Shown one piece after another: positions 22,821 to 34,031 of a DNA stretch of 64,000 nt; position 1 is the first letter of the stretch; each line of letters begins with the position of its first letter. The DNA lies in NCBI GenBank assembly GCA_009746045.1, contig RPFO01001985.1, forward strand, positions 1 through 64,000, read 5' to 3'. Under the pieces are notes generated by a model. It was given only the letters and a program-made list of their open reading frames with translations. It was not told the DNA's origin and searched no databases. A program made the position numbers and the translations under genes. Source of the stretch: Mesostigma viride. Lineage: Eukaryota; Streptophyta; Mesostigmatophyceae; Mesostigmatales; Mesostigmataceae.

Positions 22821-25705
22821 CTAGGCTGCGGCGTCCGGAACACACCGGACCACCTTGTAACCCACGCCGCGGGCGTCCCCGGCCACCACGGGCAGGAGCG
22901 TGGCCAGGGCCCCAACGGGGCGCACCCGGCTTCTGCCCCCCTGCTCCCCGTAATCTGCCAGCAGCCCGTCCACCTCTACCCACTCCCCGTCCCACACGGC
23001 TGGGTCGGCCGGCTGGAGCACCGTGAAGTGGTCTCGCCGGCTCGTGCGCCTGTAGAGCACGCACAGACGGAGGGTGAGCGTGTGCACAGTGGTCTGTCCG
23101 TCCAACCCCTGCCCGCGCAGCTTGGCCCGCACATCCAACTCCGCCGGCACACCCGGTCCATCGTACTCGCGGATGTCGGCGCACAGCACCCAGGCGGGCT
23201 TCCCGTCGAACACGTGCTCCATGTAGCAGTTTGCATAGGTGCCGTTGGCCAGGTGGCCGCCGTGCCGACCAATTCGCCGCGAGCACACGTACCGTATGCG
23301 GTCTCCGACGTCGCGCGGAGCGCCGTCGGAGACTCCCATAGCAAAGGGGGCACCCACCCGCCGAGAGCTGCCCAGCGACCAACACCTAAAACTCCCGCGG
23401 ACGTGGCACCCCTGCACGTGGCGCATGAGCAACCTGAGGGCGTCCTCCGGGCTCTCCTTGCCTTCGCCTCCCTCGGGGTCGAGACGGCCTTGGGCTTGCA
23501 AGGCAGCGCGGAGCTCGTCCCTCGTCTCGTCGCGAGCCTTAATCGTCATCCGTGGGTCCGCAAGCGCGCATATGCACTGCAGAAGACGCAGGCCGACCCG
23601 GCAGCCGGCGCCGTGCTTGCGCCCCCCATACTCCGTGGCGTGCAGCCACTGCAGGCCCGGTGCGCCGTCGAGCTGGCAAGAGCTCAGCAGGGCGACTACT
23701 ACGCCGACTGCCACGTTAACCCAGGTGTCGATGCTCTTATGTCTGGTCAAGGGCTCGGTGATGGGTCCCAGTGGTCGGCCACCCCGAGCAGCCAGGATCG
23801 CGTCGAAACGGGGGCAATCGTCGCACCCCACAAAGGAGACGTCGGAATCCGTGCTGGACTGCACGGACACGGGGGTGAACGGCGCGGTTCCGGCTTGCTC
23901 GTGCGGGGAAGCCCCCCCCCCCTCGCCGGCCGCCCCCTCCCCGCGACCGCGCCCCCCCGTGCCGTGCGGGCTATCTGGGTAGCCGGGCGACCGCGGACTG
24001 GCCAGGGGCCCGTCGCTGATTGAGTTGTCACAGCCAGGCCCGTAACTGCCGCCATCGCCGTCACCTGCGGCGGCCGCCATATCCCCTTCCGACTGTGCCA
24101 TGTCTGCGACCCGCACCGCATCGCCGCGCCCGCCCACCACACCCGCCCGCCTCGTGCCGTCCGCTGAACCCTCTCCGCGCCCGTCCCCGCCCTCGCACGC
24201 CGTCTCCACATCCGCTGCCGGCGCGGTCGCCGCCCGCCCCGCGACGCCGGCCGCGCCCTCGCCGTCTCCGTCTGCGGGGACCCCCGTGGGCATCCCCTCG
24301 CCGCCGGCTGGCGCGGTCGCCACCCTCCCCGCGACGCTGTCCGCGCCCTCCCCGTGCGCGTCGCCTCGGTCGCTCTCCAAACCCCCCTCAACACGCGAGT
24401 CGCCGCTCGCGTCCCCCGACGAGCCCACACGGGGGGTGGACGGGGCAGGCAGAGCCAGGAGGGCACCCTGTACATGGCGAGTTCGGAACGACGCAGGGAC
24501 GGCAGTGTCAGTCAGGGGATCCTATGAACGCAAGTCGCACGGGGAAGGGCAGCATCATGTACACATCCGGGTCATCCGTCACACGCTGACTACAAGGCTA
24601 CTCACCGCGGTGCCCCTCGCCGCGCGGTGGCCGCGGAGGCCGCGCGACGCCTCCCGCAGCGCTTGTTCCGCCAGGGACAGGGCCTTTGCCTGCACGAGTT
24701 CGATGGAGGCAGGGCTGTCCTCTCTGAACCACCCCTCCACGTGCGCTACTCCCTCGTCGGCGGCCGCCAGCCATGGGACGGAGGCACACGCCGCCTCCAG
24801 CATGCCGACTGCCATCGCGACAATCGATGGCGGTGGCGGCACGACGTGTCCCGTACCGTCGGCCTGCCCACCCTGCGCGGGCTGCCCCGCGCACACCTCC
24901 GCGGCTTGAGCATGCACCGCCTCACCCGGTAAACGCTGTTCCGCCGGTTGACCTCTTCGCGCCAGTTCCACCTCTGCGGTCGCACACTTCTGGTCCCAGT
25001 AGGTGCGTAGCCTATTCAGGCGCCCCAACTGCGCAGCACATGCGGGTGTCCACGGTTGACGAAACACGCGTCAGCGAGGGGGGGGGGGCACGAGCGATAG
25101 CAAGCATACCGTGGCAAGGTCGGTGAAGTCTAGCTTACTATTGTGCTCGTAACCCGGGTGCTGGGTGTTGGGGGGGCATTGCATGCACCCGTCCCCGTCC
25201 ATCAACAGCGCCATCAACGGCGACTCACCGCTCGGGTGCCCTGCAGCCTCCTCTTCCGAGACCGGCCCCCGCCCTCCTCCCCGTCGACCATGTACATGCT
25301 GGTCCACGACGCCGGGTTCGCCTGTCTCCACTTGCCGAGCTCCTGTTGCATGTGTTCGATACACGCCAGCTTCTTCCAGGGGTCGCTGTGCACTGGGAAG
25401 AAGTATTTGGCCGCGTTGGAGAAGTCCAACGGTTTTTCGAACAGCGGTACCTGCGTTACCATCCCCGAGCATAGGCAGCGGCGAGACGAGATACAAGCGC
25501 GTCAGCAACAGGCGCGTGGTTTCGCACCCGCTTCCCCAACGGTATGCCGCGCGGCCCCCAACTTCCCTCCCATCAACTCCCGCTACCGACAACAACGTCC
25601 CCGACTCGACACACTTGCCCTGTCTCTGAAGTAGTCCTCCGCGAACGTCGCAGCGGCGTGGCGCTTCCCCTCCCAACGCGCCCGCGCGTCGACGGCGTCC
25701 GACAT
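22821..25705 (-). CDS. gene A: four-exon peptidase-like (USP-like) protein, probably inactive
   Basis: Exons on the minus strand are 25705-25619 (29 codons, ATG start, GC donor AGG|GCAAGT), 25450-25229, 25028-24606 and 24521-22821. All three introns are phase 0 and end in CAG or TAG. Exon 4 begins with about 220 acidic/Gly/Ala-rich residues and then a folded domain. Near its end are LTLRLCVLYRR, RDHFTVLQP (His codon 23030-23028) and WVEVDGLLADYG, resembling the His box of ubiquitin-specific peptidases. Where paralogue B has the Cys motif, A reads KSIDTWVNVAV, with Thr instead of Cys. Exons 1-3 align with B exon by exon (PLFEKPLDFSNAAKYF; RLRTYWDQKC). It lies head-to-head with gene D. The peptidase identity is a motif-level inference; the gene model is strong. 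Confidence 0.7.
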
Positions 25706-26648
25706 TTTGTACCTATTGAAGCAACAACGCAGTATCCGACCACACGTTTGTTGCCCGCGACGAATCACCTGCTACACGGTACCAGCATAGCGCCACAATT
25801 GCACATAGTGCACAGACTGCTGGCCTCTGCTGCCTGCCCGTTTGTTGGAAGATTGTCTACGCGATTAAGTTCAGTAATCCGCCGAAGTCTCTCGATTATC
25901 CGATCATGCGCGCTGGCAATCCATCGCCTCCAGCGGAACCGCCCACAAGCCACGACCTACTTTGCCACCCCCCCCCCCGCGCAATGTACTCGTAGCACAA
26001 CACATGCGCTGCGTCTACCCTGCCCGCCGCCGGCCAGTTCTAATGCCTCTGCTGTCCTGTGCAAGTCGTTCCGAGCCAAGCAGGACGCGCTGCACGGTAC
26101 GGCAGAATCCACAATCGACCCCGCCGGGTGTACGGAATCTGCACTATACTTTTCGTCCGAGGGTAGTAAAAATGATCCGAGGCGTAAATTACGAGGTCTT
26201 ATCTTACTACCTAGATACGAGGCGTGAGATCCAACGCCGTAATCATTACTACCTATCATCCTACGTAGTAATTTTACTAGCCGTAAGTAAGAGTAACGTT
26301 ACGACTGCACATCTTTGGTAGTACATTACCGACAGAGTAAATTACCGCGACGGGTCTTGGTTGGTAATCTACCACCTGTAGATTAGGTGCCAGTGATCCG
26401 ATGCTGTAAGATACGTTTCAGTAAGTTACTTCGGGGATCTTTGCCTGTACACGGCCAGATGGATAATTATATTGTAATGGAGAAGTGGGAGAACGTGCGT
26501 GTCTATTAGCAAATGCAGCGAAATATAAAAATGTAGTTATCAGCCTTTTTCGCCTATTCAGCAGTTGTCGTTGTCGGCCGTTGTCAGTAAGCGGCTATAG
26601 ATTATGTGTGCTGGGGCCGGTGAAAAGACGCTAGCAAAGTTCGTCTGA
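25706..26648. promoter_or_regulatory. divergent spacer between genes A and D
   Basis: 943 bp separate the two start codons. The right part, 26143-26400, contains a TTAC/CCTCGTAA-type repeat block whose first 54 bases (CTATACTTTTCGTCCGAGGG and onward) are the exact reverse complement of 53916-53969. Unlike the other three spacers it has no 86-bp array. Promoter function is inferred from position. Confidence 0.4.
26143..26400 (-). repeat. TTAC/CTCGTAA repeat block (partner of 53520-53969)
   Basis: Words such as TTACTACCT, TAAATTACGAGG and CGTAATCATTACTACCT recur at irregular spacing. The left end, CACTATACTTTTCG, is shared with the other block as a sharp boundary, after which the flanks differ. 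This suggests a transposed unit with a defined end. Confidence 0.6.
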
Positions 26649-27759
26649 ATGGCGTCCAATAGAGGGGATTTTATTCTTAGTGGATTGTTGGACGAGGAGA
26701 AGGCGAGGTTGCTGGCGGAGAATGCGAAAGAGCAGAGGGAAGCAGCGGAAGCCGTGCGTGGAAGATGAGGTAACGGGATGGAGTGTGGGCCCTGGCTTCT
26801 GGTTATGAAATGATGGCGGTTGCAGGCCAGCCGTGCTCGCTGGTAATGGGTGCGTGGTGTTGAAATCCAAGTTCTGCGCGTATTCTGTTTTTTGGTCAAT
26901 GATTGAAGGGATGTCGCCTTGTTTTATTTTTGTGCATCTGCGTCCCGTCGTGACTGCCTCGTCATGGACGCCCAGGGGTAGAAGTTCGAACGAGGGAATG
27001 ATTTTTCAAACGCCTGGATATGTTATGATAGTACGAATAAATGGTAATGGGTAGAGGCGGCCAAAATTTTGTTGGAAGTGTGCCAACGCCGCACATACGA
27101 CTTGAACAACCCTAGGTATCTTAGGAAAAGGAAACACGGATACGTCGGAGTGGAGGAAGAGGAAGACGATGACGATGGTGAAGACGGAGAGGTTTACAAT
27201 GGAGGCCTTGAGAATGGGGAGACATTGAAGCAGGAGAGCAGGGTAGCGGTGAGTGGCCCGTCATGAATTACATTGTGGTTGCAGTTGTTAGCGAGGCGTG
27301 TTGATTGCTTCTTGCCGCGGGTAATCGCTAGCGTGCATAACCTTCTTTTTTCAACAGGTGTTCTGGTGCATTGACTGCCGCAAAGCAATTAATGGGACTG
27401 ATTATGTGCCTATGATGCCGTTTGGGAATCATACATTGCCAACATTTCGTGTTTAGAAGGCGCGCCTTCAGAAGCATATTCAGCACCGCACGAGCCAGGT
27501 GCTGAAGGCGTGCTTGGAGAGGAAGGGGTATAAAGTGCGCATGACCGCATCGAAGAAGAAGAAGCAGCAGGAATCGGGCAAGACCATGATAACCGAGCCA
27601 GGATTGGCTTTCGTGCATGCAGTACATGGTGCGGCGCAGGCAGTGAATGCTGCATCGATTGCAGCGGTGCAGCCTGTGGCCATGGCGGTGCAGGGCGCGG
27701 GTCCTGAAGTGTGGGCGTTGGCGAAGCAGATTCACGATGCTGTCATGGCCACGTTGTGA
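26649..27759 (+). pseudogene. gene D: three-exon coiled-coil/Cys-rich protein with in-frame TAG
   Basis: Exons are 26649-26753 (35 codons, MASNRGDFILSGLLDEEKAR, heptad-like), 27057-27248 (AAKILLEVCQRRTYDL, then an acidic run), and 27358-27759. The junctions are phase 0: donor GTGCGT (weak), donor GTGAGT with acceptor CAACAG. Exon 3 starts VFWCIDCRKAINGTDYVP and has C-x2-C plus later His residues, then a TAG at 27454-27456, after which the frame stays open through RLQKHIQHRTSQVLKACLER and a Lys-rich patch to a TGA. So it is either a nonsense mutation, an assembly error, or a short protein ending in exon 3. No family recognised. It pairs head-to-head with gene A. Confidence 0.5.
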
Positions 27760-29760
27760 AGCCAAGGAATGGGTGTTGGTTCCAGTCAGGTGCCTCGCCC
27801 GGAGGAAGCTTTTCTGCTGTAAGCAGAGGTGCGGCATCAAGCATTTGCAATCGCCATGAGAGCAGTGGAGATGTCTGCGGCATTGGGAGATCTGCAGACA
27901 ATTGCAGGAGGACATTGTGCGGTACGCTTGTAGGGTGTATGCTGTGTTGTTCCGCTCGCTAATGGACATGTGTCCCTGTAACCTCTTCCAGGCTACTATC
28001 TCCTATACACCTCTTCAGGCTTGAAAAGTAAATTGCTGTACGGTTCACAATTGGCATGGCTTGACATGCACGCGTCCTTGACTGTGGTGTGCATGGGTTT
28101 GGGGTTTAGCGGTTTACATCAGACTCAGCTGTGTATCTGCTTAATCAGCCGACGTGTCACATGGGGACAGCAACGGCGCTGGGATGCAGCCCGGTGTGAA
28201 TGCGAGTAAATTACGCGCTGTCATGCATGACGGATGGGGCGTGGAAGCCACGACCCACGTTTTTGTGTGTGCACGGGGGGGCTAGGGTGCCAGTCCTTGT
28301 GTTGCTGCCATCCATATGGGCATGGATATGCGGGAAGCTTTCCCCGTACCCATACTTAATGATGCATGGACTGGTTGTGTCAGCCAAGGGTTTAGCTGTC
28401 GTGGGTTTGCTGACTGATCATGGCAGGCTGCTAGGCTGGTGCTAGAACAGCCATAGCGCGGTTACTGCTATGTCTTGCCCGTGCTAACTGATGCTGCTGC
28501 CATGCGTGGAGCGCGAATCGTCCCGTGAGGAGAAGGAGGAGGCGGGGCCGGTGCACCCACGGGCAGGGCCGGAGAAGAAGGAGGCGGAGCACCCAGTGTG
28601 GGAGAAGGAGAAGGCGGGGAAGCACTGAAGCTCCACCCCATGTCAGGCCTCTAGTATAGGTGCCAGTTAACTAAACCCATGCACGTGCAGGTTGTAGCTC
28701 AGAATGTATTAAAAATCATATGCCCCTTTGCAGGTATATATGTGTAACAGTGACATGTGTAACAGTGACTCCCAACGGATCTATGTTCCTAATTTATTAA
28801 ATTCTTACTGAATAATTGTTGTCTTTATGAACCCATGAAGAGCAAAGCCCGGTGGGGAGTACATGTAACGCATTACCACGAGAAGGGGTCCCCACACCGC
28901 ACTTCTTCGCTCTCTAGCTGTTCCTATGCAGAACAAGAAGAGGTGGATGACCAATGTCCCGGCTGACACGCCAGCCCCTGTGGGCAAGCCCCCTCCCCCA
29001 AAGCGGAAGGGGCGCTTTGGGGAGAAGTGTAGTTAGGATTTTGTAGACTAGATAGGTTAGAGTTACCTTATTTCGATGTCGCGGCTTGACCCACCTCCAC
29101 CCATTCAGCAAGGAATATGTGCTACATCATCTCCCAACGGAGGCATGTTATAATTTTATTTGATAGGTTAATGTAGTGTCTTGGGGCATGATGCAGATGA
29201 GATTTGTAACTTCCGTGTAATTATGTTTCTAAAGAGATTAGCATAGTACTATAAACATGCCCATGCGCATGACACGCAAGTACTTACGGACTTCCACCAG
29301 ACCTGGCAATAAACAAGCATTTGATGGGATGGACCCAGCGATACATAATGGCGTGCATGCATAAAAAATATACACTATGCATGGCCCAATGGGCATGCAT
29401 TAAAGTAATTACCAATGATAGCCGAGTACCTCCTATCTCATCCCATGTGGCGTCAGTCACAGACGACCTGAAAATAAAACAGTAGACATAACTGAAAGCT
29501 CTTGTCAAAAGATATTGGCACTGTCAATAGGTGGTAACAACAAGACCACGACAGGCCAAGGGAAAGGCCGACATGAGAGCACTGAAGCTAAACCGGCAGG
29601 CCGGGCCACAATTAACCCTCCAGCACCAAAGTGCCACTGCATCATGTAAGACAAGCCTGAGATATGGACCAAGTCTCCCCCCACAAGAAATGTCCCACAG
29701 GTAACAACCACCAGCAACTCGATCACAGCTGACTGAAACGCATCCACAAAGACTGGTGTT
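27760..29760. other. intergenic DNA with dispersed repeats, no gene supported
   Basis: The frames here are short. At 28510-28620 a GAGAAGGAGGAGGCGGGG-type purine repeat gives a false ORF. At least three relatives of the CTCCGTTGGGAG repeat lie here (about 28690-28800, 28845-28895 and 29105-29160). 29505-29760 is the 3' flank of gene C. Confidence 0.4.
28690..28800 (-). repeat. GGAACAT-CTCCGTTGGGAG tail element, copy 1
   Basis: On the minus strand: AAATTAGGAACATAGATCCG, TTGGGAGTCACTG, then AAAGGGGCATATGA and ATACATTCTGAGCTAC. It matches 36340-36465 (plus) and 45430-45540 (minus) in the same order. The element starts or ends at an AT tract. Confidence 0.7.
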
Positions 29761-31005
29761 CTAGATACGAGTAACCACTTTCACGCCCATGAGGGTCGGG
29801 ACGGCACTCCGACTGATAGTGTAGAGCCACCGGCCACACTCGCCCAGAAAGCGTCCTGCCTGCCCATACGTGTTCTGGGTAGACCGCCCAAATCGATTGC
29901 CGTCGCGCATGCACGTTGTCCGTGCCTCCTCAACCAGGTGCGACCCTCTTCCACGCAGCAGCCGCAACGTGCAGGGCTCCTGCAACCGCTCTTTAAGGAC
30001 GTTGGTAGCCGCTGGGTGCGTCAACAAGACGGCGCCGGCGAGAACCACGGGATCAAGTGTGGGCATGGACTCCAGCAAAGTTGCCCACCCTGCACGATCC
30101 CAATAGTCCCTAGTATGCCCCGCGGACTCCCACCCCTCTCCCCAAGCCTGGCAGCTGGTGAAGACCACAATGCTGTACAGACCCCACATGATCGGCGACT
30201 GCCATACGTGGTTCCACTCTGCCACGAGCTGCCTCTCCATTTCCTCTGGGGGCAGCAGGTCGTGGCCGCGCCTTTCGTCTTCATGTTGCCGCCACTGGGC
30301 AACGTATTCCATGCTCCACTGACTGCCCAGGTCTGCGGGAATGTCGCGAAGCGAGAACAAGTTCCCCAGGCAGGTGGGAGGCTGCCGGCGCAGTCGCGAC
30401 TTCACATCCGACATGAGCTTGCGAAATGTGGTGCCGTATGCCTCCAGGGTGGATGCAGACAGCTCCAACGTGATGCTGTTATTCCTGATGGGATTAGCCC
30501 GGGTGGGATCGAATAAGGTGCCAGTGATGAGCATGCGCGTAGGTGCTGCGATGTCGTCAATAGGGCCGTACTCTGCCTCCAAATGCTCCGCCTCCCTCCA
30601 ATGAATACCGGTCTTGATCTGCCACTTGTGCTGCTGCACTATCAAACGCACTTCTTTGCTCATTACGCTGACCCTCGCGCGTTCCAGGGGGCCGAGTAGG
30701 TCAACAATGCACCCGAGGATTCCGGGCTCCATATCTTGGCCGAACCATGCCGGCTCATCAGGCCTGTGCTGGTCAGCAACCCTCATGCGGTGTAATCGTC
30801 CGGCAATGCTCTTCTGCGATAAGGACAGATTCTCGGTTACCGTTGCCAAATCGCAATGGGTCCGCAAAAATTCTTCGACTACCGCCGGCAACGACTCCGT
30901 CGAATACAGTGTCCCTCCCGACCGGAATGACTCCTCCGAGTCGGAGGGATAGGATCCCGTATCCGCCGAGCTCATGGGGGACCGCTCCCCTGTATCATTC
31001 GACAT
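29761..31005 (-). CDS. gene C: 414-aa protein with possible F-box-like motif
   Basis: A single open frame from ATG 31005 (MSNDTGERSPMSSADTG) to a stop at 29761. The first 50 residues are Ser/Glu-rich. Residues about 95-130 read EPGILGCIVDLLGPLERARV then SVMSKEVRLIVQ, which resembles an F-box helix pattern; this is weak. The rest is a globular, Trp-rich region (HREAEHLEAEYGPIDDI; WNHVWQSPIMWGLYSIVVF) that I do not recognise. Codon use and the lack of repeats argue that it is a real gene. It is head-to-head with the kinase across the 86-bp array. If the F-box reading is right it would act in SCF-type ubiquitination. Confidence 0.65.
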   Translation of the reverse strand: MSNDTGERSPMSSADTGSYPSDSEESFRSGGTLYSTESLPAVVEEFLRTHCDLATVTENLSLSQKSIAGRLHRMRVADQHRPDEPAWFGQDMEPGILGCIVDLLGPLERARVSVMSKEVRLIVQQHKWQIKTGIHWREAEHLEAEYGPIDDIAAPTRMLITGTLFDPTRANPIRNNSITLELSASTLEAYGTTFRKLMSDVKSRLRRQPPTCLGNLFSLRDIPADLGSQWSMEYVAQWRQHEDERRGHDLLPPEEMERQLVAEWNHVWQSPIMWGLYSIVVFTSCQAWGEGWESAGHTRDYWDRAGWATLLESMPTLDPVVLAGAVLLTHPAATNVLKERLQEPCTLRLLRGRGSHLVEEARTTCMRDGNRFGRSTQNTYGQAGRFLGECGRWLYTISRSAVPTLMGVKVVTRI

Positions 31006-31322
31006 GTCCGCTAATGCAAAGGCTGCCGCCTGCACCTGAGATGTCTGCGGGAGTGTTCACGCCGCGATACAGTTAGTTAGTCACTATGCGAGGAAAAATG
31101 GACTCGTAAAAGTTATGTCGTCGTTCGACTTGAGAACCGGGTGGTGAGATTTGCGGGAAAAAGCCTGTTGTAGTAGTTGTTGTTGTATGTCCACGCCGCA
31201 CATGGGCAGCAGAGATTTGTGTGGGAAGGAGGGTGCATGGTGATATTCTGCCACACCTAATGTGCAATGATGCACGCGGTTTAGTGCAATAGCGGGTCGA
31301 CAGCGGGTCGCTGCATTCCTGC

Positions 31323-31790
31323 CGTGGGAAGGAGGGAGGTGGTACACAAATACCGTACAGGTGGTACACAACTGCAGCCAGCACAACAGCGAGTCGCTGC
31401 GTACCTGCCGTGGGAAGGAGCGGGGTGGTACACAAAAACCGTACAGGTGGTACACAACTGCAGCCAGCACAACAGCGAGTCGCTGCGTACCTGCCGTGGG
31501 AAGGAGCGGGGTGGTACACAAAAACCGTACAGGTGGTACACAACTGCAGCCAGGACAACAGCGAGTCGCTGCGTACCTGCCGTGGGAAGGAGGGGGGTGG
31601 TACACAAATACCGTACAGGTGGTACACAACTGCAGCCAGGACAACAGCGAGTCGCTGCGTACCTGCCGTGGGAAGGAGGGGGGTGGTACACAAATACCGT
31701 ACAGGTGGTACACAACTGCAGCCAGGACAACAGCGAGTCGCTGCGTACCTGCCGTGGGAAGGAGGGGGGTGCTACACAAATATCCGACCT
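31323..31790 (+). repeat. 86-bp tandem array 1 (C/K spacer)
   Basis: About 5.5 copies with an exact 86-bp step (CAGCGAGTCGCTGCG starts at 31387, 31473, 31559, 31645, 31731). Each unit contains two direct copies of GTGGTACACAA 22 bp apart, separated by ATACCGTACAG or AAACCGTACAG, and a CTGCAGCCAG and TGCCGTGGGAAGGAG segment. The same unit makes arrays at 42110-42612 (reverse orientation) and 51010-51510. Confidence 0.95.
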
Positions 31791-31811
31791 ATATATTAGC
31801 GATAGCCGCCG

Positions 31812-32546
31812 CCTATTAAACAGGTCCTATTCATCACGCGCGTGAACGCCCCGTCATCGCCCCGTCATCGCCCGGCCGAGGGCCTTAACCCGTTAACTGT
31901 TTATTCGGAGTAATAGTCAACGACCTATACTACCAATAGCTGCCGCATATCAAACATCGGTTTTTCATCGGGCCCGTCGAGGGCGATGACGGTGACGGTC
32001 GTCACCGTCATCGCCCTCGACGGGCCAACATCTAAACTCTTCTGTTAATCAACAAACTATATTACCAATAGCCGCTGCCTATCAAACAGGTCCTATTCAT
32101 CACGCGCGTGAACGCCCCGTCATCGCCCCGTCATCGCCCGGCCGAGGGCCTTAACCCGTTAACTGTTTATTCGGAGTAATAGTCAACGACCTATACTACC
32201 AATAGCTGCCGCATATCAAACATCGGTTTTTCATCGGGCCCGTCGAGGGCGATGACGGTGACGGTCGTCACCGTCATCGCCCTCGACGGGCCAACATCTA
32301 AACTCTTCTGTTAATCAACAAACTATATTACCAATAGCCGCTGCCTATCAAACAGGTTCTATTCATCACGCGCGTGAACGCCCCGTCATCGCCCCGTCAT
32401 CGCCCTGGCGAGGGCCAACCTCTTAACTCTTTATTCGGAGTAATAAAAAACGGCCTATATTGTCAATAGCTGCCGCCTATCAACCAGGTCCGTTTCATCA
32501 CGCCCGTCGAGGGCGATGACGGTGACGGCCGTCACCGTCATCGCCC
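31812..32546. repeat. 266-bp tandem repeats with perfect palindromes upstream of the kinase
   Basis: CCTATYAAACAGGTYCTATT begins units at 31812, 32078 and 32344 (266-bp step, the third cut short). Each full unit holds a palindrome: 31971-32026 and 32237-32292, with 27-bp perfect arms (GGCCCGTCGAGGGCGATGAC and onward) around a GT loop. The third is a loopless 36-bp version at 32511-32546. All contain GATGACGGTGACGG. They lie 100-680 bp before the kinase ATG and may be regulatory or the relic of an inverted-repeat element. Confidence 0.85.
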
Positions 32547-32648
32547 TGCCGGCATTGCCATACAAGAAGAAGCTCTCGATCCTAGGTATAGACTACCTCG
32601 TGTATCATCGTAATTCACGGACATCGACATCATTCATACCTACCGACG

Positions 32649-33830
32649 ATGGCCAGCTGCAAAAGAAAAATGTCGACCAACAGACAGGACCTGTCGCCGG
32701 GAACCCTGTCGGCATTAAGGGCGAGACAGGCTTTTAATTCACGGACTTACAGACTGCGCACATGCACCGCTTTGCATAGGGTGTCGCGTGTGTTCAACGG
32801 CGCGGACTCGCACGCTTGCAGGGACGTTGAGCTGCAAACCAATGCACCGTCGGATTGGAGCATTGCATTGCAGCGGCTCACGAATTATGATCAAAAGGTT
32901 TCTCACAGCGCTAGCAAGTTGACGCATTTCATCGCAGTGAAATTGTCAGGTGACCGTATAGGAAAAGGTGCTCATGGCACGTTATACGCTATCCCTGCTA
33001 GCTCGAGTGCACCAGGTGGCGAGGCTACGCTAGTGGTAAAGCTGGCAAGCCTTCGACGAGACACGCTGCTGGTAAACTACCAGGAGGCTGTTATAACCGC
33101 CGTTGTGGCAGTGGCCAAGGAGGCCGGTTTCATGTCTATAGCTGGCCCGCAGGTCTGCCCTGCAGTAGAAGGGCTCTGGTCCACGTGCGGTGAAGTAGGT
33201 GGTATTGTCATGGAGAGAATGAGTGGTGACTTGCATGCTGCCCGTGATGCCCCGGAAAATCAGCGTTTTTTCGAAGTTTGCTCACCCAGCGTCCTTGCAG
33301 ACTGTGCAAAGGCATTGGCTGGCTTGCACGGCGTTAACATTATACACAATGACGTCAAGCTCGATAATTTTCTCTACACCATGGCGCCAGGAAGTTCACA
33401 TCCGATAATCCGTATTGCAGATCTCGGCCTGGCGACAAGAGGGGGGGAACGGATTTTCACGCATCAGGCTGGTAAGGATCGTCAGCCTCGGTGGCATCCC
33501 GCAACAGTGGACCAGCCCGGCATGCCAGGAGGGGTGGTGACAGCGCAGCGAGACCATGATGTGTACTCCTTCCTTGTGATGGTGGTATCCTTGTTCCGGC
33601 ATAAGGGCCGCGCTCTCTTCGTGAATTCTGTGGATTCAGGGCTATTTAACTTGTGTCACAATGTCTATTACCACACCAAAAGGTTGGGCCCCCTTGCTTT
33701 CAAGCTACCCACGATGTCTGAAGTGGAGGAGTTGTTTCGCAATGCTCGGCCTTTTGTTTCCAGGCCTTGCCCAGAGAACGCTCCAGGGACACCACGGAAC
33801 ACGGTGCCCCTCCCGCGTGTCAGGGGTTAG
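32649..33830 (+). CDS. gene K: single-exon protein kinase
   Basis: 393 residues from ATG 32649. The glycine loop is G105-KGAHG110, the ATP-anchoring Lys is K131 in TLVVKLA, the catalytic loop is H233-NDVKLDN240 (HxDxKxxN kept, with Asn replacing Arg of HRD), and the metal-binding motif is D258-LG (DLG instead of DFG). A short C lobe follows, with DVYSFLVMVVSLFRHKG. All residues needed for phosphotransfer are present, so it is probably active; loss of Arg in HRD suggests no activation-loop phosphorylation. The N-terminal 100 residues are unrelated to known domains. The closest family cannot be told by eye; viral-type or orphan algal kinases are possible. It is divergent from gene C. Confidence 0.85.
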   Translation: MASCKRKMSTNRQDLSPGTLSALRARQAFNSRTYRLRTCTALHRVSRVFNGADSHACRDVELQTNAPSDWSIALQRLTNYDQKVSHSASKLTHFIAVKLSGDRIGKGAHGTLYAIPASSSAPGGEATLVVKLASLRRDTLLVNYQEAVITAVVAVAKEAGFMSIAGPQVCPAVEGLWSTCGEVGGIVMERMSGDLHAARDAPENQRFFEVCSPSVLADCAKALAGLHGVNIIHNDVKLDNFLYTMAPGSSHPIIRIADLGLATRGGERIFTHQAGKDRQPRWHPATVDQPGMPGGVVTAQRDHDVYSFLVMVVSLFRHKGRALFVNSVDSGLFNLCHNVYYHTKRLGPLAFKLPTMSEVEELFRNARPFVSRPCPENAPGTPRNTVPLPRVRG

Positions 33831-34031
33831 GACATGTAGGATACCGTGACAGCAGCTTTGTCGACTTGGATCCATGATGTAACATCGTGGTTGCCTTGGT
33901 TTACTTATCGGTGATTACTGATGCCTGTTGTACACACGGTGCACATGTCTTATTAATTAACTTATTAAGTACTAAATTATTATATCGTCTTTTGATTGAG
34001 TTAGCCAGCTTTTGCCCATGCACACACATGT

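Noticed and set aside
22515-24023. 502-codon plus-strand ORF
   Set aside because: It is the shadow of exon 4 of gene A: GC-rich, compositionally biased, with no domain.
31084-31845. Proteins of 150-230 residues encoded in the 86-bp arrays (also at 42.1 and 51.2 kb)
   Set aside because: The frames follow the repeat on both strands, have no start context, and change frame every unit because 86 is not divisible by 3.
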